Assembly: GCF_920984735.1 (NCBI RefSeq)
Contig: NZ_CAKLBU010000018.1
Coordinates: forward strand, 38,363-102,362
Source of the DNA: Pedobacter sp. Leaf250
GTDB taxonomy: Bacteria > Bacteroidota > Bacteroidia > Sphingobacteriales > Sphingobacteriaceae
Length of the DNA stretch: 64,000 nt
Direction: 5' to 3'
Made by a program: the position numbers and the translations under genes. Shown here in pieces: positions 51,846 to 60,955 of the stretch. The notes under the pieces are model-generated. The model was not told where the DNA came from, made no database searches, and saw only the letters and a program-made list of their open reading frames with translations. Positions within the stretch are counted from its first letter, which is position 1; each line of letters starts with the position of its first letter.

Positions 51846-54248
51846 ATGTGTAAAAAATTTACTCTTTTTTTTAATGTAGTGATGTTTTTTCTTGTTTTAA
51901 CAGGAACAGCATTAGCGCAATCAAAAAACGGATCTGTATCAGGATCGGTGAAAACAAGTGATGGAAATCCAGCTCCTTTTGTTAGTGTTGGCTTAAAAAA
52001 CACCTCGAAGACCACTCAGAGTGACGAAAAAGGAAATTTCGAAATCAAAAATGTTTCTCCAGGAAATTATATTTTAAAAGTTTCGTCAATTGGGGTATCC
52101 TCACAAGAAAAACAAGTTATTGTTACCGCAGGCCAGTCTACTAAAATTGATTTTTCAATTGCCGAATCATTATCACAATTGGATGAGGTAGCAATTAATG
52201 GATATAAAACGCCAAATACCAAACCCATTAACTTAGGTAAAATTGCGATTGCACCAAGGGATTTACCTCAAGCTGTTCAAATTATTGGTACGCAAGTTAT
52301 TGCAGATCAACAAGTGAATAGCCTGGGCGATGTTATGAAAAATATTAATGGAGTAGCATTAGGCGCCAATAGAGGTTCCGTTGGTGAAAATTTTTATGCC
52401 AGAGGGTATAGTTTAGGATCGAACAATGTTTTTAAAAACGGTGCAAGAACCACAATCGGCGGTAGCCCAGAAGCCAGTACATTAGAATCTGTTGAGGTTT
52501 TAAAAGGAAGTGCTGCATTACTTTATGGTGGTGTAAGTGGAGGTGCCGTGGTAAATATGGTTACCAAAAAACCAAAATTTGAATATGGTGGTGAAGTATT
52601 AATGAGAACTGGAAGTTACAGCCAATACAAACCAACAGTAGATCTTTATGGTCCTATTTCGAAAAAGTTAGCTTTCAGAGCAATTGGTACATTTGAAGAT
52701 GCGGGAAGTTTTAGAGATTTCGTTAAATCAAAACGTTTCTATGTTAATCCATCGCTACTATATAAAATCAGCGAAAATACTGAAGTGTTGGTTCAGGGTG
52801 ATTATTTAAAAAGTGATTACACACCAGATTTTGGAGTTGGATCAGTTAATAGCCAAATTGTTGATTATGGAAGAGAAAAGTTCATTAACACGCCTTGGGC
52901 CTACAATAAAACCAATACAGCAACTGCACAAGCAAATGTTACCCATAAATTTAGTGAGAATTGGAAATTAAATGCATTAGGCTCATTCCAGTCTTACAAC
53001 AGAAATTATTACGGTTCAGAGCGTATTCAGGCAAATGCTGCAGGTGTGGCTTCAAGAAATTTAGCGAGAGCCATCAGCCAGGAATATACTTATAACCAGC
53101 AAATTAATTTAAACGGCAGTTTCAACACAGGAAAAATTAAACATACCCTTTTAGTAGGCGTTGATGCTGATCAATCAAGAGTTACAAGTAATGCTTTTGC
53201 TTATGGAAAAAATGCAAACGGAACAAACATTACCACGCTTAATTATGGCAATGTTAATCTATTCGATCCAAATACTTATTTTGGTTCAGGCATCATGCCA
53301 GAAGCATTTGCAATTACCCAAACGCTGGCTCCGGTTTATAGATATGGCGCTTTCGTACAAGATTTAATTGAGGTAACAGATCAGTTCAAAGTATTAGCTG
53401 GTGTGCGTTATACTGATCAAAAAACAGCAAGTTCACAAGCTTTAAATTTAGAAACAGGTGTTGTTGTGGGTGGTGCTACTAAATTTGATGATGCATTCTC
53501 ACCTAAATTTGGTTTGATTTATCAGCCCTTAAAAACTACATCATTATATGTAAGTTACGCCAATAACTTTATTGCAAATTCTGGTATTGATGTAAACAGT
53601 CAGGCACTACCACCATCAATGGTTGATCAATATGAGGCTGGCGTAAAAAATGATTTCTTCGGCGGCAAGCTAACAGCTAACTTAACTTATTATAAAATCA
53701 TTAACGGAAATATTTCACAAGCTGCCATTTTACCTGATGGAACGACTAATTCTGTTTTTAGACAATTAAATGGTGAAACAACAAGTGATGGTTTTGAAGC
53801 CGATATTACAGGTAACTTGGCTAAAGGATTAAATTTCTTAATGGGATATAGCTACAATTATATGCGTTACACCAACACAGCTGATGTAACCGGAATGATT
53901 GAAGATGTCCGTTTAGTTGGAACAACAAAAAACACAGCGAATGCCACATTATTCTACACCTTTCAGAGTGGCGCTGTTAAAGGTTTAAAATTAGGAACAT
54001 CGGCATTTTATACCGGAAAACGTAATGGTGGCTGGAATGATGCAAAAAACGCAGCTACGCTTAGGTTAATTCCTTTAAGTGCATTCACCACATTTGATTT
54101 CTCTGCTGGATATACCTGGAAAAAATTCTCGCTTTTGGCCAAAGTTTCAAACATATCCAATGAGTTGAACTATTTTGTTCATGAGAATTATAGTGTTAAT
54201 CCAATTGCTCCACGTCAGTTTTTAACTACGCTTTCTTATAAATTTTAA
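51846..54248 (+). CDS. TonB-dependent siderophore-type outer membrane receptor
   Basis: An outer membrane import receptor. After the signal peptide (MCKKFTLFFNVVMFFLVL...ALAQ) comes a CarboxypepD_reg-like domain (residues about 23-105), then the plug with PRDLPQAVQIIGTQVIAD, and LESVEVLKGSAALLYGG, which marks siderophore receptors. A 22-stranded barrel ending in SYKF follows. ATG at 51846 is chosen. The in-frame TTG at 51816 lies in a T-rich stretch that looks like promoter. At 800 residues it is normal. The ligand is presumably a ferric siderophore. No synthesis or uptake genes are adjacent. Confidence 0.93.
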   Translation: MCKKFTLFFNVVMFFLVLTGTALAQSKNGSVSGSVKTSDGNPAPFVSVGLKNTSKTTQSDEKGNFEIKNVSPGNYILKVSSIGVSSQEKQVIVTAGQSTKIDFSIAESLSQLDEVAINGYKTPNTKPINLGKIAIAPRDLPQAVQIIGTQVIADQQVNSLGDVMKNINGVALGANRGSVGENFYARGYSLGSNNVFKNGARTTIGGSPEASTLESVEVLKGSAALLYGGVSGGAVVNMVTKKPKFEYGGEVLMRTGSYSQYKPTVDLYGPISKKLAFRAIGTFEDAGSFRDFVKSKRFYVNPSLLYKISENTEVLVQGDYLKSDYTPDFGVGSVNSQIVDYGREKFINTPWAYNKTNTATAQANVTHKFSENWKLNALGSFQSYNRNYYGSERIQANAAGVASRNLARAISQEYTYNQQINLNGSFNTGKIKHTLLVGVDADQSRVTSNAFAYGKNANGTNITTLNYGNVNLFDPNTYFGSGIMPEAFAITQTLAPVYRYGAFVQDLIEVTDQFKVLAGVRYTDQKTASSQALNLETGVVVGGATKFDDAFSPKFGLIYQPLKTTSLYVSYANNFIANSGIDVNSQALPPSMVDQYEAGVKNDFFGGKLTANLTYYKIINGNISQAAILPDGTTNSVFRQLNGETTSDGFEADITGNLAKGLNFLMGYSYNYMRYTNTADVTGMIEDVRLVGTTKNTANATLFYTFQSGAVKGLKLGTSAFYTGKRNGGWNDAKNAATLRLIPLSAFTTFDFSAGYTWKKFSLLAKVSNISNELNYFVHENYSVNPIAPRQFLTTLSYKF

Positions 54249-54267
54249 TTCACCAACATATTTTTTA

Positions 54268-54301
54268 AGCTCCAAAGTATCATTCTTTGGAGCTTTTTCT
54301 T
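54268..54301 (+). terminator. Terminator after TonB-dependent receptor
   Basis: The perfect 10-bp stem AGCTCCAAAG / CTTTGGAGCT with a 7-nt loop and T-rich tail follows the stop by 20 bases. Confidence 0.88.
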
Positions 54302-54397
54302 TTGTATGAACCCTTAAATATTAAGGGTGAAATCGCCTGAAAAGGTATCGTAACATTAACGCCTGAAACGCTTTATTTATTTAAAAAATATACTAAC

Positions 54398-54428
54398 TTT
54401 GATTTTAAGCTTAGTAATTGTACTTTGT
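54398..54428 (+). promoter_or_regulatory. Promoter of eno
   Basis: TTTG (54398-54401), a 19-base spacer and TACTTTGT (54421-54428) closely match the Bacteroidota consensus. The leader is about 35 nt. Confidence 0.65.
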
Positions 54429-54469
54429 ACACTAAGCAGGTTAAAAAATCAACAAAAAATCAAATAGAA

Positions 54470-55765
54470 ATGAGCATAATTGTTAATGTCCATGCCAGAC
54501 AAATCCTCGATTCGAGAGGCAATCCAACAGTAGAAGTTGAAGTAGTTACAGAAGCAGGCGCTTTTGGCCGTGCAGCTGTACCAAGCGGTGCATCTACCGG
54601 GCAATATGAAGCTGTTGAATTACGTGACGGAGATAAATCTACCTATTTAGGTAAAGGTGTTTTAAAAGCTGTTGAAAATGTAAATACTAAAATTGCTACC
54701 GCTTTAAGAGGTGTAGATGTTTTTGAGCAAAACGCTATTGATAAATTAATGTTGGAACTTGATGGTACTGAAAACAAAGGTAATTTAGGTGCCAATGCAA
54801 TTTTAGGCGTTTCTTTAGCTGTTGCTAAAGCTGCTGCTGATGAAATCGGTCAGCCTTTATACCGTTATATTGGTGGCGTTAACGCGAATACTTTGCCAAT
54901 TCCAATGATGAACATCATCAACGGTGGTTCTCACTCTGATGCGCCTATCGCATTCCAGGAGTTTATGATTATGCCAGTTGGTGCACCTTCTTTCTCTGAG
55001 GCTTTACGTTGGGGAACTGAAGTTTTCCATAGCCTAAAGAAAATTCTTCACGATAGAGGTTTATCTACTGCTGTAGGTGATGAGGGTGGCTTTGCTCCTA
55101 CTTTCGATGGTACAGAAGATGCAATTGAAACCGTTTTAAAAGCAATTGAAACTGCTGGTTACAAACCAGGTTCTCAAATTTGTTTGGCATTAGATTGTGC
55201 TTCATCTGAGTTCTACAAAGATGGTAAATATGATTATACCAAATTTGAAGGTGCTACAGGCGTAATCCGTTCTAGCGAAGAACAAGCTCAATATTTAGCT
55301 GATCTTTCTGCAAAATATCCAATTATCTCTATTGAAGATGGTATGGATGAGAATGACTGGACGGGCTGGAAAAGCTTAACAGATAAAATCGGCGATCACG
55401 TTCAATTGGTTGGTGATGATTTATTTGTTACCAATGTTACGCGTTTACAACGTGGTATTGATGAAGATACAGCAAACTCAATCCTGGTAAAAGTAAATCA
55501 AATCGGTTCTTTAACGGAAACCATTAATGCAGTTACTTTAGCTCAAAATAGTGGCTATACTTCGGTAATGAGTCACCGTTCTGGCGAAACTGAAGATGTT
55601 ACCATTGCTGATTTAGCTGTTGCATTAAACTGTGGACAGATTAAAACTGGTTCGGCTTCTCGTTCAGACAGGATTGCAAAATACAATCAGTTATTACGTA
55701 TTGAAGAAGAATTGGGTGAAAACGCTCGTTTTATCGGTTCGAAATTCAAATACGCTAAAAAATAA
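54470..55765 (+). CDS. eno: Enolase
   Basis: Enolase interconverts 2-phosphoglycerate and phosphoenolpyruvate in glycolysis. MSIIVNVHARQILDSRGNP is the classic N-terminus, so the ATG at 54470 is used. An in-frame TTG at 54425 lies within the -7 promoter element. Catalytic residues are Glu205 in VGDEGGFAP and Lys341 in ILVKVNQIG. The signature MSHRSGETEDVTIADL is present. At 431 residues it is standard length. Confidence 0.98.
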   Translation: MSIIVNVHARQILDSRGNPTVEVEVVTEAGAFGRAAVPSGASTGQYEAVELRDGDKSTYLGKGVLKAVENVNTKIATALRGVDVFEQNAIDKLMLELDGTENKGNLGANAILGVSLAVAKAAADEIGQPLYRYIGGVNANTLPIPMMNIINGGSHSDAPIAFQEFMIMPVGAPSFSEALRWGTEVFHSLKKILHDRGLSTAVGDEGGFAPTFDGTEDAIETVLKAIETAGYKPGSQICLALDCASSEFYKDGKYDYTKFEGATGVIRSSEEQAQYLADLSAKYPIISIEDGMDENDWTGWKSLTDKIGDHVQLVGDDLFVTNVTRLQRGIDEDTANSILVKVNQIGSLTETINAVTLAQNSGYTSVMSHRSGETEDVTIADLAVALNCGQIKTGSASRSDRIAKYNQLLRIEEELGENARFIGSKFKYAKK

Positions 55766-55771
55766 GCAGTA

Positions 55772-55830
55772 TGTCATTCTGAGCTTATCGAGGAACTTTC
55801 TAGAGATGTTCGATAAGGTTCAACATGACA
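55772..55830. repeat. Dispersed palindromic repeat (TGTCATTCTGAGC type)
   Basis: The arm TGTCATTCTGAGCTTATCGA (55772-55791) is matched imperfectly by TCGATAAGGTTCAACATGAC (55810-55829). Related copies lie at 62437-62493 and, as a half copy, near 63626-63650. This is an intergenic element family. Confidence 0.65.
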
Positions 55831-55872
55831 ATCAAAATGAATTGTTAAGAAGTTGAAAAACTTATTTGGAGA

Positions 55873-55908
55873 ACATCCGGAGATTTTAAATCTTCGGATG
55901 TTTTTTTA
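55873..55908 (+). terminator. Terminator between eno and the DivIC-like gene
   Basis: The stem ACATCCGGAGAT / ATCTTCGGATGT (one G-T pair) with a 5-nt loop is followed by seven or more T. Confidence 0.85.
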
Positions 55909-55916
55909 TACATTTA

Positions 55917-55976
55917 CGTCATTGCGAGGCAGGAAGCAATCTCATCAATTAGATTGCTTCCTGCCTCGCAATGACG
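55917..55976. repeat. Perfect 26-bp inverted repeat (CGTCATTGCGAGG type)
   Basis: The arm at 55917-55942 (CGTCATTGCGAGGCAGGAAG...) is repeated exactly in inverse at 55951-55976, with an 8-nt loop. Such CATTGCGAGG palindromes are dispersed in many Bacteroidota genomes. The right arm ends 15 bases before the DivIC-like ATG and would form a strong RNA hairpin just in front of it. Confidence 0.8.
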
Positions 55977-55991
55977 ATTTTTCAAAAAATT

Positions 55992-56291
55992 ATGAAACGT
56001 TTAATAGACCTTTTCCGCAACAAATATTTCCTGGCAACGGCCGCATTTGCTGTTTGGATGCTGTTTTTCGATAAAAATGATATGATGTCGCAATACGAAT
56101 ACCGCAGTCAGGCCAATAAATTGCAAGAAGAAAAGGAATATTTCGAGAAGGAAACCGCCCAGGTTAAAAATGATTTAAACGAACTCAATACAAATCTAAG
56201 TACTGCTGAAAAATTCGCCCGTGAAAAGTATTTCATGAAAAAAGACAATGAAGATGTTTTTGTGATTATTCGTGAGGAGAAGAAAGATTAA
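55992..56291 (+). CDS. Septum formation initiator family protein (DivIC/FtsB-like)
   Basis: A small bitopic cell-division protein. After a short cytoplasmic start (MKRLIDLFRNKYFL) comes one membrane helix (about residues 13-30, LATAAFAVWMLFF), followed by a coiled coil (residues about 40-80, QANKLQEEKEYFEKETAQV). The family end REKYFMKKDNEDVFVI follows. At 99 residues it is of usual size. The ATG at 55992 is preferred to one 7 codons upstream that lies in the inverted repeat. It would bridge early and late division proteins at the septum. Confidence 0.9.
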   Translation: MKRLIDLFRNKYFLATAAFAVWMLFFDKNDMMSQYEYRSQANKLQEEKEYFEKETAQVKNDLNELNTNLSTAEKFAREKYFMKKDNEDVFVIIREEKKD

Positions 56292-56418
56292 TCAGGTATT
56301 GGAGCAGATTTTTAGGATTAAAGGATTTTAAGATCAAGCGAAAATTTTGATTCATGCCTATGCCAATAATTAAGTTTGGCAGAATTGATACACTCAAGAT
56401 AGAACTCTCAATATTTCC

Positions 56419-57039
56419 TTAATAATCAAATTTGGGAAGAGAAAGCTTGAACTTTACCGCTACTATTCTCAACACAAAAATAAAAGCAACCACAGCAAGT
56501 TTTGCAAAAACAGCTTCTATATTTATTTGAATGAGCAAATAGTAAAGTAATCCGCCCAAGATACATGCAGTGGCGTAAATTTCTCTTCTAAATACCAGTG
56601 GAATCGTATTAAGTAACGTATCTCTAATAATCCCTCCGAAACAACCCGTAATTGTTCCTAACGCTATACAAATACCAGGATTTAAACCAAAGGCGATGCC
56701 TTTTAATATTCCAACCATTGTAAATAATCCCAATCCAAGACTATCAAATAAGAATAAGGTAATCTTAAATTTCTGCACATGTGTTTTGAATAACATGGTT
56801 GCTAATGCAGTAAACAAAACAATTAAACAAATTTGCATGTCTCGCATCCATGCAACAGGTGTATCGCCAATTAGTAAATCTCTAACTGTTCCGCCACCAA
56901 TTGCAGTTACAAATGCTATAATCAGCACACCAAATGGATCTAGCTTACGTTGCATTGCAGTGAAAGTTCCCGAAATTGCAAAGGCAATGGTTCCTAAAAC
57001 CTCAATAACTTCAGATGTAGAAATATTATAATTCTCCAT
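56419..57039 (-). CDS. TRIC-type cation channel family membrane protein (UPF0126)
   Basis: Seven membrane helices in two repeats, each with a GGG-x2-RD type motif: AIGGGTVRDLLIG and CFGGIIRDTLLN. These are the marks of the trimeric intracellular cation (TRIC)-like prokaryotic channels, formerly UPF0126. At 206 residues it is complete. It overlaps the end of the upstream large membrane protein gene by 14 bases, so both form one transcription unit. It is presumed to conduct potassium or similar ions. Confidence 0.9.
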   Translation of the reverse strand: MENYNISTSEVIEVLGTIAFAISGTFTAMQRKLDPFGVLIIAFVTAIGGGTVRDLLIGDTPVAWMRDMQICLIVLFTALATMLFKTHVQKFKITLFLFDSLGLGLFTMVGILKGIAFGLNPGICIALGTITGCFGGIIRDTLLNTIPLVFRREIYATACILGGLLYYLLIQINIEAVFAKLAVVAFIFVLRIVAVKFKLSLPKFDY

Positions 57040-59110
57040 TGCGTTTACGTAAAAACCATTCTGTGCCCAATAAAATCAAAATCAATCCGAACAACCATTT
57101 CATATTGATAAGCTCGTCGTATTTACGGTCTTCGTAGCTAATGGTTTTAACATTTTCATTCTTCAGGATTTCATCAGCAATTTTAAGCAAATCGGCTGGC
57201 ATAAATAATTTTCCATTGCTTTGTTTTGAAATGGTATTAAGCAATTGGTGATTGGCAGTTGTTTGTTGATACTCTGCAATTAGCGCATTAACATAGAAAC
57301 TACCATTGGCTGTAAATTTTTGGCCACCTAAAGAAGTATTTGCTACATAAGAATAATTTCCCGCTGGCATTGCTCCAGCATCGAGCTGATAACCGTTTTC
57401 AGTTTTCGAGAATACATAGTTGAAAAATTTTCCTGCCTCGTTTTTAACTTGCAACTTTACTTCCGATTCGTTTACAGGTTGGTAACTCTCATTATAAAGT
57501 GTTCCATTGAAGTGAATTGATTCATTTTCATCATAAGCGGATTTTAATGTAAAAACTTTAAATCTTCTTTTGTCATCTTTAACCGAAAGATATTGAACCG
57601 TTTTAGAAATTAAATCGTTTAAACCGGATTGTTCACTTTCATTTTCAGCGGCTGATAACTTCCACCGCCATAAGCCCTCTCCCATTAAATAGCCAGCTTT
57701 TAAACCATTTTCATTTGTAAAAAATAGCAAGGGTTGTTGGGTGCTTACCTTTCCAATACGTTGATTAAAAATTGGTGTGGCGCCGGCATTTACAGTTAAC
57801 CTTCCAAATGGCATGAGCAATGGGTCGGATGTAGAGAATTGCTTTTTATCTTCTTCTGAAAGATTAAAGCTAGTAAAACCGTTGGCGAAATCGGGATAAA
57901 CTTCCTGAATAGAGCCATTGGCCGAACTTAAATTTACCTGATTCTGGAATCGATTGAAACTTCCGAAGTTACTTTGCGCTCCCAAAATATACCAAATGGG
58001 TTTCTTTAAGACTGAAACTTTTTGTAAAAATGAAGTGGAGATATTTTGTGCATCAGGTAACTGATACAAAACAATTAAATCAAATTTTGACGGGTCGGTT
58101 GAGTTTAAATCATCAGCCAATGCAAGTTTAGCCTCATAATGTTTATTCAAAGAAATTGCTTCTTTTAAAACCCCTAAATCGGGATGCGGAGCAGCGGCTG
58201 CCAACAACACTTTTTGTCGGCCATCAATCACCTCTACATAAAAAGACTGTGAATTATTTTTCGTGGTAATTTCATTCGGCAACACACTAAGTTGGACGGT
58301 ATATTTTTGAACACCGATTTTGCCTGCATGTAATTTCACCGGAATAGCTTTCACAAATGAATTCCCTGCAATGGCAATGTTTTGCTGCTCAACTTTTGCA
58401 CCGTTCTGACTAACAATTAAAGCCGCATTTTCTCGATCACTTTGAAAGGCCTGAACCTGAACTTCAATGGTAAAATCATCATCCAGGTAAACAATGTTAT
58501 TGTAGTTTACATTTGAAATTAAAACATCCCGTTTTGGAATGCTGTCGCCCAATGCAATGGCATAAACTGGCGCATTGATTTGGTTGATGCTGTACAGAGG
58601 GTTTCCGCCGTGATTGAAAATACCATCGGTTGCTAAAATGATTGCACCAATGTTTCTATTGGTATAGTCATCTCTTACTTTTTGAAAAAAAGCAGCGGCA
58701 TCGGTTAATTTCCCTTGGTTTTTAAAATCAAATCCATCACCAACGGAATCACCAAAATTGTAGGTTTTTACCTCGTACTTATCAGAAAGTTTATCTTGTA
58801 TAATTTTAAGATTTTGTTCGTATAATTTCTGGTCAAAACCAGTCGCTATAACCTGACCAACTGAAAGGGAATTATCTTGGCCGATAATGATAATTGGTTT
58901 ATCTAAGGTATAATTCAGCGTTTTGATTAATGGGGCAAATATGAGCCAGGCAATGGCTGTAACAGCAATTATTCTGATAACCGTTAAACCATATTGTAGT
59001 TTTTTATCGAGGTTTTTATTATTGCAATAAAGTAGCCATGCATATAAAAAACCCAAAGCTAGGCAACCCAAAAAATACAATATAGAAGTACCGGCAAAAA
59101 AGCTGTTCAT
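57026..59110 (-). CDS. Large membrane protein with VWA-like periplasmic region
   Basis: The protein of 694 residues has two N-terminal membrane helices (FLGCLALGFLYAWLLY and GLTVIRIIAVTAIAWLIFAPL) and one at the C-terminus (WLFGLILILLGTEWFLR). The periplasmic part begins with a VWA-like domain (IIIIGQDNSLSVGQ and GAIILATDGIFNHGG), followed by Ig-like strands and a glutamine amidotransferase-like segment (KVLLAAAAPHPDLGVL). Similar proteins in Bacteroidota are annotated as BatA- or VWA-related, of unknown function. The metal-binding motif is only partly conserved (D-x-S-x-S is D-N-S-L-S). Confidence 0.78.
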   Translation of the reverse strand: MNSFFAGTSILYFLGCLALGFLYAWLLYCNNKNLDKKLQYGLTVIRIIAVTAIAWLIFAPLIKTLNYTLDKPIIIIGQDNSLSVGQVIATGFDQKLYEQNLKIIQDKLSDKYEVKTYNFGDSVGDGFDFKNQGKLTDAAAFFQKVRDDYTNRNIGAIILATDGIFNHGGNPLYSINQINAPVYAIALGDSIPKRDVLISNVNYNNIVYLDDDFTIEVQVQAFQSDRENAALIVSQNGAKVEQQNIAIAGNSFVKAIPVKLHAGKIGVQKYTVQLSVLPNEITTKNNSQSFYVEVIDGRQKVLLAAAAPHPDLGVLKEAISLNKHYEAKLALADDLNSTDPSKFDLIVLYQLPDAQNISTSFLQKVSVLKKPIWYILGAQSNFGSFNRFQNQVNLSSANGSIQEVYPDFANGFTSFNLSEEDKKQFSTSDPLLMPFGRLTVNAGATPIFNQRIGKVSTQQPLLFFTNENGLKAGYLMGEGLWRWKLSAAENESEQSGLNDLISKTVQYLSVKDDKRRFKVFTLKSAYDENESIHFNGTLYNESYQPVNESEVKLQVKNEAGKFFNYVFSKTENGYQLDAGAMPAGNYSYVANTSLGGQKFTANGSFYVNALIAEYQQTTANHQLLNTISKQSNGKLFMPADLLKIADEILKNENVKTISYEDRKYDELINMKWLFGLILILLGTEWFLRKRNGEL

Positions 59111-59163
59111 ATTTTATAAAGATGCTAATTTTGTGTTTAACCGCAAAGAAAGTTGAGGGTTTT

Positions 59164-59280
59164 TACCACAAAGGACACGAAGAACTACACATAGTATCAC
59201 AGAGAATGTTCAAAGCCTTACTTAGTGTTCTCGGTGCCTAGCATAAATTTAAAATCTCTGTGTTCTTTGTTGTTAAATAT
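59164..59280. repeat. Intergenic CACAAAGGACAC-type repeat
   Basis: The spacer between divergent genes contains ACCACAAAGGACACGAAG and ATCACAGAGAATG, answered in inverse by AATCTCTGTGTTCTTTG. The CACAGAGA / TCTCTGTG arms can pair. This wording is a commonly dispersed repeat in Bacteroidota genomes. Confidence 0.5.
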
Positions 59281-59305
59281 TTAGCTTTAACCAAAAGCAA
59301 ATTTT

Positions 59306-60040
59306 ATGAAATTAATCTGTTTAACGTTTTTACTATCCCTTAGCATCATGGCGAATGCACAAAATAATTTCAAGGCAACTCAAATGAAATTCGAGCGAGT
59401 AGAAAAAGCTTATGCTGAAAAATGGGAAACTTTACAGAAATTTATCAAGGCGGCCGGTTATGGTAATGATTTTTCGATGCTGATAAATGCTTACAAAGCT
59501 GAGGGGAAATTAGAAATTTGGCTGAAATCTAAAACAGCTAAAAACTATTCGCTATTCAGAACTTATGATTTCTGTGCACACTCGGGCACACTTGGTCCGA
59601 AAGTGATAGAGGGCGACGGACAAACTCCGGAAGGTTTTTATTACATTAATGTTTTCAATCCGATGAGTAATTTCCATCTATCTTTAGGTGTTAATTATCC
59701 AAATACTGTCGACTTGGCCAGAACAGGAAAAAATAGAAAAACAGGAGGTGACATTTACATTCACGGCAATTGTGTAACTGTTGGTTGTATACCATTAACT
59801 GATGAAAAGATTAAAGAAGTTTATGTTTTAGGAGTTGAGGCAAGAAATTCAGGTCAGGATAAAATCCCTATTAACATTTATCCTTTCAAAATGACTGATG
59901 GAAATATGAAGAGATATGTTACTCAATTTCCTGCACAGCTTAGCTTTTGGAAAACCTTGCAACCCGGATACTTGGCTTTTGAGAAAAATAAAAAATTAGC
60001 TGAAATAAAAGAAGTTAAGGGGAATTACTTAGTTAGGTAA
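59306..60040 (+). CDS. L,D-transpeptidase (YkuD-fold) family protein, YafK/DpaA-like
   Basis: A secreted peptidoglycan enzyme. A signal peptide (MKLICLTFLLSLSIMANAQ) is followed by a catalytic domain with the motif IYIHGNCVTVGCIPLTDE, giving His153 and the nucleophile Cys161. The length of 244 residues and the layout with an N-terminal helical part resemble YafK/DpaA, which cleaves the link between peptidoglycan and Braun-type lipoprotein, more than cross-linking enzymes. Either hydrolysis or transfer is possible. It is monocistronic. Confidence 0.88.
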   Translation: MKLICLTFLLSLSIMANAQNNFKATQMKFERVEKAYAEKWETLQKFIKAAGYGNDFSMLINAYKAEGKLEIWLKSKTAKNYSLFRTYDFCAHSGTLGPKVIEGDGQTPEGFYYINVFNPMSNFHLSLGVNYPNTVDLARTGKNRKTGGDIYIHGNCVTVGCIPLTDEKIKEVYVLGVEARNSGQDKIPINIYPFKMTDGNMKRYVTQFPAQLSFWKTLQPGYLAFEKNKKLAEIKEVKGNYLVR

Positions 60041-60046
60041 AAGCTA

Positions 60047-60092
60047 AAAGGCGTAAGGTTTAGGGTTAAAATCCACCTCACGCCTTTAATAT
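60047..60092. terminator. Bidirectional terminator between L,D-transpeptidase-like gene and fabG
   Basis: The 13-nt arms AAAGGCGTAAGGT and ACCTCACGCCTTT pair with one mismatch around a 15-nt loop containing TTTAGGGTTAAAAT. It lies between two convergent genes. Confidence 0.65.
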
Positions 60093-60148
60093 TTTAAGGC
60101 GATGGAAAGAAAGCCCTCCACCTTAAACCTCTTACCTTTTACCCCTAA

Positions 60149-60892
60149 TTACAGCATTCCGCCGCAAACAGAAAGTGTTTGTCCCGTTACATAAGCACTC
60201 ATATCTGATGCTAAGAACACACAAACATTAGCAATATCTTCTGTTTCGCCAGCACGTTTAAGTGGAATATCTTTTTCCCAACCCGCAACAACGGCAGGGT
60301 CTAAAACCTCAGTCATTTCGGTACGGATAAAACCTGGAGCAACAACGTTTGCACGAATGTTTCTAGAACCTAATTCTTTAGCAACAGATTTTGTGAAACC
60401 AATAATTCCAGCTTTAGATGCAGCATAATTTGCCTGACCTGCGTTACCCGTAACACCAACAACCGAACTCATATTAATAAAGACACCTTTGCGGGCTTTC
60501 ATCATCACTTTAGATGCAGCTTTAGTTACATTGAAGATAGATTTTAAGTTGATGTTGATTACATCATCCCAGTTTTCTTCGCTCATGCGCATTAACAAAC
60601 CATCTTTCGTAATACCAGCATTATTAACAACGATGTCAATTGTACCAAAATCAGCAATAATATCATTTATCAATTGCTCAGCCTGATCAAATTTTGAGGC
60701 ATCGGAACGGTAGCCTTTAACTTTAGTTCCAAAACTTTGTAATTCTTGCTCTAAAGCTTCACCTTTTTCTACCGATGATAAATATGTAAATGCTACATTA
60801 GCACCTTGCTCAGCAAATTTTTCAGCTATTTTACGACCAATTCCCTTCGATGCGCCAGTAATTAATGCTGTTTTTCCTTCTAATAATTTCAT
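60149..60892 (-). CDS. fabG: 3-oxoacyl-[acyl-carrier-protein] reductase
   Basis: FabG reduces 3-oxoacyl-ACP with NADPH in each round of fatty acid elongation. The short-chain dehydrogenase motifs are TGASKGIGR at 12-20, NNAGIT near 90, Asn114, Ser143, Tyr156 and Lys160 (the active-site tetrad), plus APGFIRTEMTE. The end VTGQTLSVCGGML is a typical FabG C-terminus. At 247 residues it is standard. The clear FabG features outweigh other SDR options. Confidence 0.94.
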   Translation of the reverse strand: MKLLEGKTALITGASKGIGRKIAEKFAEQGANVAFTYLSSVEKGEALEQELQSFGTKVKGYRSDASKFDQAEQLINDIIADFGTIDIVVNNAGITKDGLLMRMSEENWDDVININLKSIFNVTKAASKVMMKARKGVFINMSSVVGVTGNAGQANYAASKAGIIGFTKSVAKELGSRNIRANVVAPGFIRTEMTEVLDPAVVAGWEKDIPLKRAGETEDIANVCVFLASDMSAYVTGQTLSVCGGML

Positions 60893-60955
60893 TATGAAAT
60901 GTTGTAAAGTTGAAATATTTTAATGTGTAAAGTTATAATATAAAGCAATAAAAGA

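Noticed and set aside
54425..54469. Extended enolase N-terminus from a TTG
   Set aside because: The TTG is part of the -7 promoter element, and enolase homologues begin at MSIIVNVHARQ.
55853..56074. A frame running through the terminator and the perfect inverted repeat before the DivIC-like gene
   Set aside because: Its sequence is generated by the hairpin DNA and overlaps the real gene in another frame. No protein family is seen.
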